Assembly (NCBI GenBank): GCA_034770075.1
Contig: CM068385.1
Span: 60,886,980 to 60,950,979 of the forward strand
Direction: 5' to 3'
DNA from: Aralia elata
Lineage: Eukaryota; Streptophyta; Magnoliopsida; Apiales; Araliaceae
DNA: 64,000 bases
This document shows positions 34,167-45,855 of this stretch, in pieces (the first letter of the stretch is position 1; each line of letters begins with the position of its first letter). The notes below the pieces were generated by a model that did no database searches, was not told the origin of the DNA, and saw nothing but the letters and a program-made list of their open reading frames with translations. Made by a program: the position numbers and the translations under genes.

Positions 34167-37100
34167 ATGCCGCCGAGAAGATAACCCCGATACACAAGGG
34201 TGGAAGAGTCGGTGAATAACGAGGAGGGTCAGGCAGACCCTATGAGGACTTTTGTGAACTTGTTAGCCGAAACAATGCAGGGCAGACAAGCCGCTGCAGT
34301 TGATCAGCCAGGGAGTCACATGGCGAACTTTAAGGACTTTAAATTAGTAGGGCCACTGGAGTTTCGTGGGACTACGGATCCGATTGAAGCCCAGATATGG
34401 ATAGAAGAAATGGAGAAAGTTTTCGAGGTCGCACGAGTGGCCAAAGAACAGAAGACGTCTTTTGCCACTTTCATGATGAAATGTGAGGCAAATTACTGGT
34501 GGAAGGCAAACAAAGGTCGAGCTGGGGAAGGCACGATTGCATGGGCTCGTTTCAAGGAGCTGTTTTTTCGAAAATTACTTCCCAGCAAGCATGCAGGCAA
34601 GTATGGAGATAAAGTTCTTGGAACTAAAGCAAGAAGGCATATCAGTTGCGGAATATGCCGCAAAATTTAACGAGTTAGCTAGGTTTGCTCCACATCAGGT
34701 GGACACCGAAGCTAGGCGAGCGAAGAGATTTGAACAAGGGCTGAAACCTTGGGTGTATAGTAAGGTTGCGATTTTACAAATCAACACATTTTCTACGTTA
34801 CATGAGAAAGCAATCATTGCTGAGGGAGGAAATGAAGCTTTGACAAAGCACAACCAAGATCAGAAAAAGAAAAAGAGCCATGATGGTCATAAGGAAGGTA
34901 GCAGTGGGGGAAGTAACCCAAATAAGAGAAAATGGAACGACAGTCAGATGTTCGGAAGCAAATCCGGAGGGGATGCAAAGAAGGGCAATAAATACAAGAA
35001 ATGTGGAAGGAATCACTTTGGAGAATGCATGAAAGGAAAAAGAGTTTGTTTCAACTGTGGTCAACCGGGGCACATTGCTCCATAATGCCCAAAGGCGAAG
35101 GCAGGAAGTTGTTTTTCTTGTGGCGCTTCAGATCATCAGAAGAAGGATTGCCCAAAGAGGAAGAGCGATGCAGGCAGTGTTAACCAAGGGAACAACAGTA
35201 AGCTGACTATCGGAGGACCAACACAGCAGAACAGACCAGTAGCACGCACCTTCAACATGACAGTGCAGGATGCGATGGAATCAAAGGATGTGGTGTTAGG
35301 TATTATTTCGATCAATAATATTAATGCATATGTATTATTTGATTCGGGAGCTACCTGTTCATTTGTGTCGGATGAATTTCCTAAACGATTAAACTTACCT
35401 CGTGAGAAATTAGAGAATCCAATAAATGTGAAAGTAGCTAATAAAGAAGTTATTCCTGTGAAATACATCCATAGAAATTGTTGTGCTGAGATAAACGGGT
35501 ATAAACTGAGTGTGAATTTAATTCTGATACGACTAGGAGAATTTGATGTAATTCTTGGGATGGATTGGTTGTCTAGTCATGGGGCTCTGATTGACTGTCA
35601 GAAGAAAAGTATACACCTGAAGACCCCAAATAAGTCGAAGGCCGTATTTTACGGTAGTAAATCGCCGAGACAATCTCGTTGTCTGACGATGATGCAAGCG
35701 AAGAAATTGCTAAGGAAAGGTTGCATAGGTTATCTAGCTCATGTGGTTGATACTCAAAGAGTAGGGAGTGAAATGGGTCAGATATCTATAGTAAGGGAAT
35801 TCCCAGATATTTTCCCAGAAGATCTACCGGGTTTACCGCCGGATAGAGAAGTTGAATTTGTGATCGACTTGGTATCGGGAACCGCATCGATCTCAAAGGC
35901 ACCGTACAAGATGGCACCAGTGGAGATGAAAGAACTGATGGTTCAACTATAGGAGTTACTAGACAAGGGGTATATTCGTCCGAGTGTATCTTCGTGGGGA
36001 GTGCCAGTACTGTTCGTGAAGAAGAAGGATGGATCGTTAAGGCTCTATATTGACTATAGGGAATTGAATAAGGTTACCATTAAGAACAAGTATCCGCTGC
36101 CCAGAATTGATGATTTGTTTGACCAATTGAATGGAGCGAAATACTTTTCGAAGATCGAATTGAGGACGGGATATCACCAATTGAAGGTGAGGCAGGGAGA
36201 TATTCCAAAGACATCATTCAGAACTCGATATGGACACTTTGAGTTTCTGGTGATGTCGTTTAGGCTGACGAACGCACCAACAGCATTTATAGACATGATA
36301 AATAGAGTGTTCAAGCAATACCTAGATAAATTTGTCGTCGTTTTCATAGATGACATCCTAGTCTACTCAAAGACGGAGGAGGAACACGTCGAGCATTTGA
36401 GGATAGCCCTGGAAACGCTGAGAAGGGAGAAGTTGTATGCAAAGTTTTCCAAGTGTGAATTTTGGCTACAAAGGGTGCAGTTTTTGGGGCACGTAATTGA
36501 CAAGGATGGTGTATTAGTGGATTCTGCCAAGGTAGAATCAGTGATAAACTGGGAACAGCCGAGGACGCCAACAGAAGTCCGAAGTTTCTTAGGATTAGCA
36601 GGTTACTATCGGAGGTTTATTCAGAACTTTTCAAAGATAGCGACGCCGTTGACAAATTTGACAAGGAAAACTGTAAAGTTTGTATGGACGGATAAGTGCG
36701 AAGAGAGTTTCTTGGAGTTGAAGAAGAAACTTAGTGAAGCACCTGTGATATCACTGCCAGATGATACAGGGGGATTTGTGGTGTACAGTGATGCGTCACA
36801 CAAAGGCCTTGGGTGCGTGTTGATGCAACATGGGAAGGTCATTGCGTATGTGTCACGGCAGCTGAAAGACTATGAGAAGGGATATCCGACTCATGACTTG
36901 GAACTAGCGGCAGTGGTGTTTGCTCTGAAGATTTGGAGGCACTATCTATATGGGGAGAAGTGTGAGATATACACAGACCACAAAAGTCTGAAGTATATCT
37001 TCACTCAGAAGGAGCTAAATATGAGGCAGCGACGATGGTTGGAGTTGATCAAGGATTATGATTGTGAAATTCTGTACCATCTCGGTAAGGCCAATGTAGT

Positions 37101-38024
37101 AGCCGATGCTCTAAGTAGGAAGGACAGAGATAAGTTGATGATGATGACAGCTCAAGAGGAATTGATAAAAAGAAATGGAAAGACTAGAGTTGGAAGTCAA
37201 GTATCTGACAAATGCAGACGAGAAACTGTTCATAGTGGAGGTGAGCCCGACTTTATTAGCCAGGGTAAAGGAGGCTCAAGAAAAGGATGATGAATATATC
37301 GCCATAAAGAAGCGAATCTCAGAAGGAGAGGGATTAAAGTACAAAATTGATGGCACGGGACTGCTAAGGTTTGAAGGGAGGATCTGGATACCGATGGTTC
37401 CGGAGCTGAGAGAAGAGATTCTGCAGGAAGCTTATTCTACGAAGTATTCGATACACCCTGGTAGTACCAAGATGTATCAGGATTTGCGCCAACATTTCTG
37501 ATGGCCGAACATGAAGAGGGAGGTCGTGGAATGTGTTGGGCGATGTTTGACATGTCAAAGGGTAAAAGCGGAACATCAGAAACCGGGAGGACTGCTACAA
37601 CCGCTGGAGATTCCGGAGTGGAAGTGGGAGCATATCACGATGGATTTTGTGACGGGGCTTCCACCAACTCAGAAGGGTTACGACGCGATCTGGGTGATCG
37701 TGGATCGTTTAACTAAATCTGCACATTTTCTACCTATCAAGATAAGGTACAATCTGGAGCAGCTAGCAAAGTTATATGTGAAAGAGATTGTGTCACGACA
37801 TGGAGTGCCAGTATCTATTGTATCTGACAGAGATCCGCGTTTCACGTCGAATTTTTGGAAGAGCTTACAAGAAAGATTGGAAACTTAGTTGAGGTTGAGT
37901 ACAACATATCATCCTCAAACGGATGGGCAAAGCGAACGAACGATTCAGACGCTTAAAGACATGCTTAGAGCATGTGTAATGGATTTTAAAGGTGGCTGGG
38001 ATGATCATCTACCATTGGTTGAGT
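34167..38024 (+). pseudogene. gag-pol: B2 gag-pol, truncated in integrase
   Basis: ATG at 34167 (MPPRR), then TAA at 34182-34184 (CAA in B1). Gag core, then a +1 T near 34566 shifts the frame. Knuckles near 34995-35150 are interrupted by TAA 35083-35085 (CAA). Protease FDSGATCSF lies near 35338-35365. A TAG at 35950-35952 (CAG) precedes the RT, which has FIDDIL near 36343-36360. RNase H YSDASHKGLG is near 36784-36815. A +1 A lies near 37170. Integrase has TGA 37499-37501 (TGG) and TAG 37886-37888 (CAG). It stops at LPLVE at 38024, where D begins. The catalytic Glu context (GQSERTIQTL) is present but the C-terminus and chromodomain are gone. Confidence 0.92.
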
Positions 38025-38167
38025 TGAAAGTAGTATGCACACAAGCCAATCATATTTGATATGATGTAGCATATACTTTGTAATCTTATTCGGTTATTAA
38101 AAACATTTTATATTATTTACATAATGCTGTTATATTAAATGTGATAAACCCGTAGTTTTGAGCAATG
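38025..38167 (+). repeat. D LTR-1, 5' fragment
   Basis: The first roughly 143 bp of the D LTR (TGAAAGTAGTATGC...GAGCAATG). It is then joined directly to the RNase H region at TTTAGCATGGC. LTR-2 reads CTTTTAGAATC and the interior reads CGTTTAGCATG here, so the join lies in shared TTTAG. Confidence 0.88.
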
Positions 38168-38847
38168 TGTTTAGCATGGCAAACTCCAACAGAGGTCTCA
38201 TGATGATGAGCCATGGAGTAAATCTCTATAAAATTGTCTCCAATTTAAAGAGAGATCGCATGAGTTACTATCATGTATGCAATGAATATACAAGGCCTGA
38301 TGTTGATCAGTCATATTCTGGAGAAGATCACTATAAGATAGTGAAAACATCTTAAGTACTTAACCGGTATTGAAGATGTGATCATGATTTATGGTAGGTC
38401 TGAATTAAAACTAGAGGGCTAAACAGACTCAAGTTTTTCAGACTGACCAAGACGATAACAAATCCACTTTAGGGTAAATTGTTACCTTGAATGGTGGTGC
38501 AGTGAATTGGAAAGGTTCCAAAATAGCAAAGAGTTGTTAATTTAGTGACAAAGACAAAGTATATAGCTGTAAGTGAAGCTGCAAGTTGATTATTTGGATG
38601 AAAAGTTCATCACAGAACTAGGAATAGTTCCTATAAGTCTCATCTTGGATTCAAACATGTATTGCGGCACTTTCATTTGATTAGAGGAATCATTGAAAGA
38701 AGAAAAGTCACTATAGAGATAGTGGACTCTCAAGAACAACATTGCATATCCATTTAATGAAGCTTTATCCAAACGGCAGGATGATTGTCACTTAGAGAAG
38801 AAGGGTATTAGATACTATGACGATTGGCTTTTGTGCAAGTGGGAGAT
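38168..38847 (+). pseudogene. D RT/RNase H C-terminal remnant, copy 1
   Basis: Decayed end of a copia polyprotein. Recognisable pieces are FSMANS(N/K)RGL, MSHGVNLYKI, CNEYTRPDVDQSYSGEDH (family form TRPDVA...), KFITELGIVP and HLIRGIIERRKVTIEIVDS. Numerous stops and frameshifts. Nearly identical to 45167-45855. Confidence 0.8.
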
Positions 38848-40644
38848 TGAAAGTAGTATGCACACAAGCCAATCATATTTGATATGATGTAGCATATACT
38901 TTGTAATCTTATTCGGTTATTAAAGGCATTTTATATTATCTGTAAGTGTTGTTATATTAAATGTGATAAACCCATAGTTTTGAGCAATGCTTTTAGAATC
39001 ATGATGGTGATCATGCTAATGAGATCTAAATTCTAGATAGCTCACAAACTAAAATCGTTCCTAATCGTTGGATTACTAAAAAGGGGATTAGTGAATCCGG
39101 ATAGATTAGTACATACGTTGCTTGCTCTTAAGAAAAGGATGATTGATCTCATAATCATTTGTGTGGAGACACTAAAGCAAGTATGTAGGTGCTTATTGGA
39201 GAATAAGTTCACTGAACGTGGCTCGCTAAAGAATACCTAATAGAGTTTTACTCGCCTGTCAATAAGAATTTCTCTAGTGATAGTAGTACAAGTGATCCTT
39301 GGACTTGAGATCATCATAGTATCTTGTGTATGATGAGTTATACTTTGACATGTCCCTTAAGACCTTTAGGGTATAACAAAGGGTATGATTGGGTATAATA
39401 AGTTGTACATGGAGATAGGTGAATAATCAACAAGGAATCTACCACGTCTAGTAAAAGATGTGAATGTCCTATGTGATTCGATAAATGACAACTCAGTAGT
39501 CCTTGGCCTAGGCAGAATGAAATTAGAAAAGAGTTTCTAATTTGCATTATTTAGAGTTGTGCATTTGAGAATCGAAATACATATAATTAAATAAAATAAG
39601 ACTTGACAGTAATTCCATGTCTTATATTTAATTGGGACATTGTATGGTAGAAGGATTGAATTATACGGTAACTATGCACTGAAAGGTTCTTTTATGATTA
39701 ATGTTGAAATCTATATTATCTGGAAAGTCGTTGATCGCTAAGGGGGCTTACCCTTATTGTAGAATAAATATTATTTATTTAAATGAATTAAATAGTTTAA
39801 TTTATTTATTTAAATAAGATTAGAATTGTTCTAATTGATTTATTCACAACCGGTTTAATATAGAGAACCTAAAGGGTCACACCGCAAAAGAAAAATATTT
39901 ATTTAAGAAGTAAATGACATAATTGTAATAATAAGTTAAGTGTATTTAATTTAGTCTATGAAGATAGAATAAATTAAATAGCTTAATATTTATTATTTAA
40001 TATTTTAGAAATATTAAATATAAATTAATAAGAGGAGTCTTATTTTTATTATTACTATTACTATTATTTAATTCCTAATAGGGATTGAGAATTAATTAAT
40101 AGAAGTACTCTCACATGAATTCCTAATTGGATTAGGAGTTTAATTTAATTAAAGGAGTTTAATTAGAATAGAAACCCCAATCCTAGATAGTTTAGGGAAG
40201 GGTTTTCCTACATCTATAAATAAGAGAAGTCTTATCATAGATTAGGGTTATACACTCTTGCATAAGAATTGTGGAGAGTACTTACAATTTCTATAGAGAT
40301 AGAAACTAGGGTTTTGCCAACACTCATCTTCTTGAACAAGTATTATTCATTGGTGGATCACCTCTAGAGACCAAACACTTGGGTGGCTAACGCTGATCAA
40401 AGGAAAGAATTTAATCGGTGGAATTCAAGGAGAACGCGAAGGAATTGGAGGTGAACTTGTACCTGAGGAAGCTAGAATTCTACAAGGGTATAATTCTTAT
40501 TCTCCATCTCTTTCGTTTAATTAATAATTGTGCATAAAGAAAGATCATGGTGATGATTTGTATAAAATTTTAAAATCTGATTTTATCGCGCTTCCGCTTT
40601 ATTTATGTAATTTGATTGCATGTTCGCATTATACAAACCTAACA
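38848..40644 (+). repeat. D LTR-2
   Basis: 1,797 bp, TGAAAGTAGT...AACCTAACA. TATA box TATAAATA at 40215-40222, followed by transcript-like 5' sequence. It serves as 3' LTR of the left copy and 5' LTR of the right copy. The antisense ORF at 39338-39547 recurs in each LTR copy simply because the copies are alike. Confidence 0.93.
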
Positions 40645-40645
40645 G

Positions 40646-40659
40646 TGGTATCAAGAGCC
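40646..40659 (+). other. D primer-binding site, copy 1
   Basis: TGGTATCAAGAGCC follows the LTR after one base. It is the usual tRNA-Met site with one extra A, in the form seen in many plant copia elements. Confidence 0.85.
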
Positions 40660-41611
40660 AAACTTTATGCGAATTATTAATTGTTTTGATTCTGTATATA
40701 CATTGATATGTGTTTAGAACAATTTAATTGGGCATAATTGTTTGTGTAAAATTATTTTATTTTTTTATTTTTGTAAATTAAAATAAAGAAGTTTATTTTG
40801 ATTTAGAATTTGATTAAAAATAAAAGAGTTTATTTTTATTCAAAAAAATTGGATAAATTAAAATAAAGAAGTTTATTTTGATTTGGAATTTGATTAAAAA
40901 GAAAGGAGTTTATTTTATTCAAAATTGGATAAATTAAAATAAAAGAGTTTATTTTGATTTAGAATATGATTAAAATAAAGAAGTTTATTTTAATTGAAAT
41001 TAGATTTCATGATAACTAATTGGAGTTGGAATTGGATTCCATGATAACTAATTGGAGTTGAAATTAGATTTTATACTAACTAATATTGCCCATTAAATGA
41101 TATCAATGCATATATGGAATGATTTTATTATTCATGGGATGAATGTTATTTATTGATACATATAGAGATATGTATGATAATAAATAGGGATTGATTATGG
41201 ACTATTGACCAATGTGTGATTGGATTTATTTTAGTGGATGCTTGAATGTATGGGTTTTAATAAATGGGGTCTGCGTACCTCGTCTTCTCTAATTTTTTCT
41301 TAATGTAAATTCTATCTCCCTCCTATGTACTTCCCCTTGACTGCTGATCAAGGTTTCTATTTATTGTAAATAGTTTTTGTAATAGGAATAGTTAAAATTA
41401 ATTTTGAAGAATTGGAGACAAAGGAGCAAGGAGCGTTTGAAGACCCGTTTGTAATGAAGCCCGGGTTTAAATGTAATAGTTATATTTAAATTTAATTCTT
41501 GCACTCTAGGTTTGACCTTTTGGTTCACTTGGTGGCTCTAGTGAACCAAACTAGAATAAAAGTCCATAATCAATCCGGGTAGAATATAGTATTCTATATG
41601 TGCATGCTTAC

Positions 41612-41643
<32 letters not shown>

Positions 41644-41680
41644 TATCCAACATGTTTCGCATGTAAAATAATATGACGCG

Positions 41681-41719
<39 letters not shown>

Positions 41720-42362
41720 CATGCGCGCTAAACAAGATGAGACAAATAATAATTACAAACCCCTCAAAGAAATTATATTAAGTCCTAAGCGTTCAAAGAT
41801 ATTTGGAATATCGAACGTCGCCTTCTAGCATGGTAAAGCGATAGAGTATTAAATATTTAATATGAGTTTGTTGTGTCACACACGGCAAGTATTAAATATT
41901 TAAGATGTTGCTTTATCACATTTGATGCTTATAAATAGACTGAACGATGCTGTTTTGTTGTGTCACACAAGGACAGTTTTTTTCTTTCGAATATATGGAA
42001 GTGCTAGGTTGGACTTAACTTAAATAATTTTGATTCGGATGTGTCACACTTGATCAAAATAATCTAAGAGGCAAAATACAAGGAATTACATAGTGATGTA
42101 ATTGACAATAGTTGTCTACCTATTTATTTATATATAGTTTGTTGTGTCACACAAGGCTATATACATTTGAAATGAGATCCTTATTTTCACTAGCAAATCT
42201 TTAATTAGATTTGCCGAACTATATATATTGAGGGTAATATAGTTTGATGAAAAAATGAGAGATACCAATTTAAAATAAAGACCTAATTTATTTTGGTAAT
42301 TAATTAAATGAATGTATGATAAAATGTTGTTAAATTACAAATTCATTTTACAGAATTTTACA
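40660..42362 (+). other. D long 5' leader, copy 1
   Basis: About 1.7 kb without coding potential. It holds roughly three tandem AT-rich units near 40776-41000 (AAAATAAAGAAGTTTATTTT) and short repeats around CATGATAACTAATTGGAGTTG at 41006-41090. Two (TA)n microsatellites lie at 41611-41640 and 41684-41716. Four GTGTCACAC motifs occur between 41868 and 42150. The empty site of the LINE in copy 2 is near 41031-41042. Confidence 0.75.
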
Positions 42363-43035
42363 ATGTCTAATTCACTATCACTGTAGCATATTAGATGCTA
42401 ATTAACCGGACCGAATTACACGGACTGGTTAAGGAATCTGAGAATAGTTCTCAAGGCTGAAAAGCTATCTTATATCCTTAATATGCCTATCCCTGCAATA
42501 GTTGCAGACAATGCCTCTGAGGAAGAGAATGCTACTTTTAGAAAGTGGCAAGATGATGCACAGTTGGCTCAATTCATCATGCTCGCATCCATGAGTAACG
42601 AGCTTCAGCGTTAGCATGAAACTATGGATGCTCTTACTATACTCCTGCACCTTCAAGGAGTTGAATGGTGAGGAAAGCAGGACTGCTAGATATTAGATAT
42701 CTAAAGAGCTCTTCCAATCTAGAATAACCGATGGCACTACAGTATAGACAAATGTCCTAAAAATGATCAATCTGATTGAACAATTGGGACAACTGGGTTT
42801 TGTATTGGATGAAGAGTTGATCCAAGATTTGATCTTGCAATCACTCTCGGACTCTTTCTCACAACTTGTTGTGAATTTTCCACGTGAACAAGCTATATGT
42901 CAACCTGCATGAGTTGCTTAAACACGTTGAAAACTGTAAAGAGTCACTTTCCAACCAAGAAAGACCAAGTCTTACTAGTAGATGATTCTTCCAGGAAGCG
43001 GAAGAGGGCCAAAGGATCTTCTTAAAAGAAGAACA
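42363..43035 (+). pseudogene. gag: D gag remnant, copy 1
   Basis: Starts ATG at 42363 (MSNSLSL). The copia gag core is recognisable as NYTDWLRNLRIVLKAEKLSY, followed by KWQDDAQLAQFIMLASM and DALTILLHLQGVE. Stops and frameshifts occur from codon 8 (TAG; copy 2 reads CGTAGC there). Function lost. Confidence 0.82.
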
Positions 43036-45855
43036 ATTCAAAGACGGTATAAGGAAAGACAATAACTAAGGACACTAAGAATAAAACTGATGCAGATAGC
43101 AAAGGAGTTTGCTTCCACTGCAATAAGCCTGGATATTGGAAAGGAAACTGTAACGAGCATCTTGCAGAGGCTAACCAGAAGAAGCTTAGTGAAGCTTTGG
43201 TTACAGATATAGGTTTGTTCATCATTGAAATAAATCTTTCTGTAAGTCAAGGTTCTACTTGGGTATTGGATACCGGCTATAGTTCTCACGTATGCAATAC
43301 AGAGACTAAGCAGAAGTAGAAAGCTAAACAAAGAGTAAGTAATCTTACGTGCGGAGAATGGAGTAATGGTTGCTACATTAGCCGTAGGAACTTATAGTTT
43401 ATCGTTGCCTACGGGCAAGTCTGTTAAGTTAATAAGTTGTTATTATGTTCCAGTTCTCTTAAGAAACATTATTACTTCCGTTGTTGGACAAGGAAGGTTC
43501 TGGTATTATATTTAAGAACAATTGTTGTTCTATTTATAATGATAATGTTTTGTTTGAAACTGGAAGATCATTTAATGGACTTTGTAAACTTGACTTACAT
43601 GAAAAATAATTTTGCAAATTGAACAAACTAGTAAAAGAAAAGAAAATAATCATTCAAAGAGTTGAATATATGTATTTGATGAAATACAAGTCTGAATCAT
43701 TTAAAAGGTTCAAAGAATTCAGAAGTGAAATAAATTGACAAAATATTAAGATTCTTTGATCAGATCGAGGAAGGAATACTTGTGCAATAAGTTTCTAAAT
43801 CATCTCAAAATGGTATTTTTCTCATAATGGACGTTTCATGATACGCAATAATTGATTGGTGTATCTAAAAAGGAAAATTGTACTATGTAGAACATGGTGC
43901 GGTCCATAATGATTTTTACCGACATTCCAGTATCCTTCTGGGGTTATGCCCTAGAAACGGCTGCATATCTACAAAATAAGGTAACCTCAAAATTCGGCCC
44001 CAAGACTCTATAAAAGTTATGGATAGGGAGGATTCCTAGTCTTAAGTACGTTAAGATAAGGGGTTGTCCAACTTATGTGAAAAGGTTTCAAAAGATAAGT
44101 TTGGGACAAAATTTGACAAGTGCAGAGTTGTGGGATATCCTAAAGAATGTTTAGGGCATTATTACTATAATCCTATACGCTGCTTCTTAGATAAAGATGT
44201 TTATCATTGAAGGAGCTAGTGGGAGGGTAATAGATCTTGAAAGAGTTCAAGAACCACAAAGTACTACAAGTCAAACTGAGGAACTTGTAGATAGACCTAT
44301 TGTACCACAACCGAATCGTAAATCTGGAAGAGTACCGAAGATACCTAGGAGGTATGGATTCATCATAGAGGATGATGATTTGGTACGCATCATAGAGGAT
44401 GATGATCCAGTTATATACGATGAGGCTATGAGTAGAAGACACTCAGAGAAATGGCAGATGGCCATGAAATCCAAAATGGACTCCATGTATGAGAACCAAG
44501 TATAGACTCTGGTTACTCCACCGAAAGGCATAGTGTCTAGAGGGTGTAAATGGGTTTTTAAAGAGAATTACTAGGGCAAATGGCAAGGTGGAGACCTATA
44601 AGACCATACCTGTTTAAAAGGTTTCAAATAAAGTCAAGGAGTTGACTGTAATAAAACCTTATTACCGAGTAATGCTCAAGTCTATTTGGATTTTGCTTGT
44701 GATTGCAACTTATTACGAAATCTGGCAAAATGGATGTGGAGACGTCCTTCCTCAATGAAGACTTGAGGAGAATGTATGTATGATACAACCAGAGGAATTT
44801 GTTTCAAAGGTTGAAGTAAATCGTGTTTTAAGCTACAATGATCCATTTATAGATTGAAGCAAGCTTCTTAAAGATGGAACGTTCATTTTGATGAGACAAT
44901 CAAAAGAGTTTGATTTTATCAAAAACGAGAATAAACCTAGTGTGTACAAAAGGGTCAGTGGGAGAAATGTGACATTCCTAGTATTATATATTGATATATT
45001 ACTGATAAGGAATGACACACCAATGCTACAATCAGTAAAGATAAAATTGTCTAAACATTCCTCCATGAATAACTTGGGAGGAGCATCCTATAAATTGGGG
45101 ATATAAATCCATATAGATAGATTTAAAAGGATGTTCGGCTTGACCCAATGAACGTATATTCATTCGATGCTAAAGGCGTTTAGCATGGCAAACTCCAAGA
45201 GAGGTCTCATGATGATGAGCCATGGAGTGAATCTCTATAAAATTGTCTCCAATTTAAAGAGAGATCGCATGAGTTACTATCATGTATGCAATGAATATAC
45301 AAGGCCTGATGTTGATCAGTCATATTCTGGAGAAGATCACTATAAGACAGTGATAAACATCTTAAGTACTTAACCGGTATTGAAGATGTGATCATGATTC
45401 ATGGTAGGTCTGAATTAAAACTAGAGGGCTAAATAGACTCAAGTTTTTCAGACTGACCAAGACGATAACAAATCCACTTTAGGGTAAATTGTTACCTTGA
45501 ATGGTGGTGCAGTGAATTGGAAAGGTTCCAAAATAGCAAAGAGTTGCTAATTTAGTGACAAAGACAAAGTATACAGCTGTAAGTGAAGCTGCAAGTTGAT
45601 TGTTTGGATGAAAAGTTCATCACAGAACTAGGAATAGTTCCTAAGTCTCATCTTGGATTCAAACATGTATTGCGGCACTTTCACTTGATTAGAGGAATCA
45701 TTGAAAGAAGAAAAGTCACTATAGAAATAGTGGACTCTCAAGAACAACATTGCATATCCATTTAATGAAGCATTATCCAAACGGCAGGATGATCGTCACT
45801 TAGAGAAGAAGGGTATTAGATACTATGACGATTGGCTTTTGTGCAAGTGGGAGAT
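43036..45855 (+). pseudogene. pol: D pol remnant (knuckle, PR, IN, RT, RH)
   Basis: Order is copia type, with integrase before RT. A knuckle CFHCNKPGYWKGNC lies near 43112-43153; the usual His position holds Tyr. The protease site is WVLDTG near 43261-43278. Integrase shreds include FKRFKEFRSE and IKILRSDR (about 43690-43770), FWGYALETAAYL (43938-43975) and a SLKYVKIRGCPTYVKRF end. RT begins near 44420 (YDEAMSRRHSEKWQMAMKSK) and contains VTFLVLYIDILL near 44970-45005, with the catalytic YVDD decayed. RNase H ends near 45850. Heavily deleted and non-functional. Confidence 0.85.

Larger units (their letters stand above)
29331..38024 (+). mobile_element. B2: Tekay/Del-like chromovirus, truncated
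   Basis: A plus-strand relative of B1 inserted in the satellite after GTTCCTTC. It has a 3.4-kb 5' LTR, primer site, leader ORF and gag-pol up to the middle of integrase. It is then cut at 38024/38025 by the LTR start of copia element D. The 3' part and 3' LTR are outside the window or lost. There are many stops and frameshifts. LTR sequence outside conserved blocks differs clearly from B1, so it is an older or sister insertion. Confidence 0.9.

Noticed and set aside
39338..39547. A 69-codon antisense ORF found in all D LTR copies (also 46347-46556 and 9583-9792).
   Set aside because: Conserved only because the LTRs are near-identical copies; no start context or domain.
44361..44412. Tandem IIEDDD repeat in the D RT region, considered as a functional motif.
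   Set aside because: A 27-bp local duplication in a pseudogene; likely slippage.
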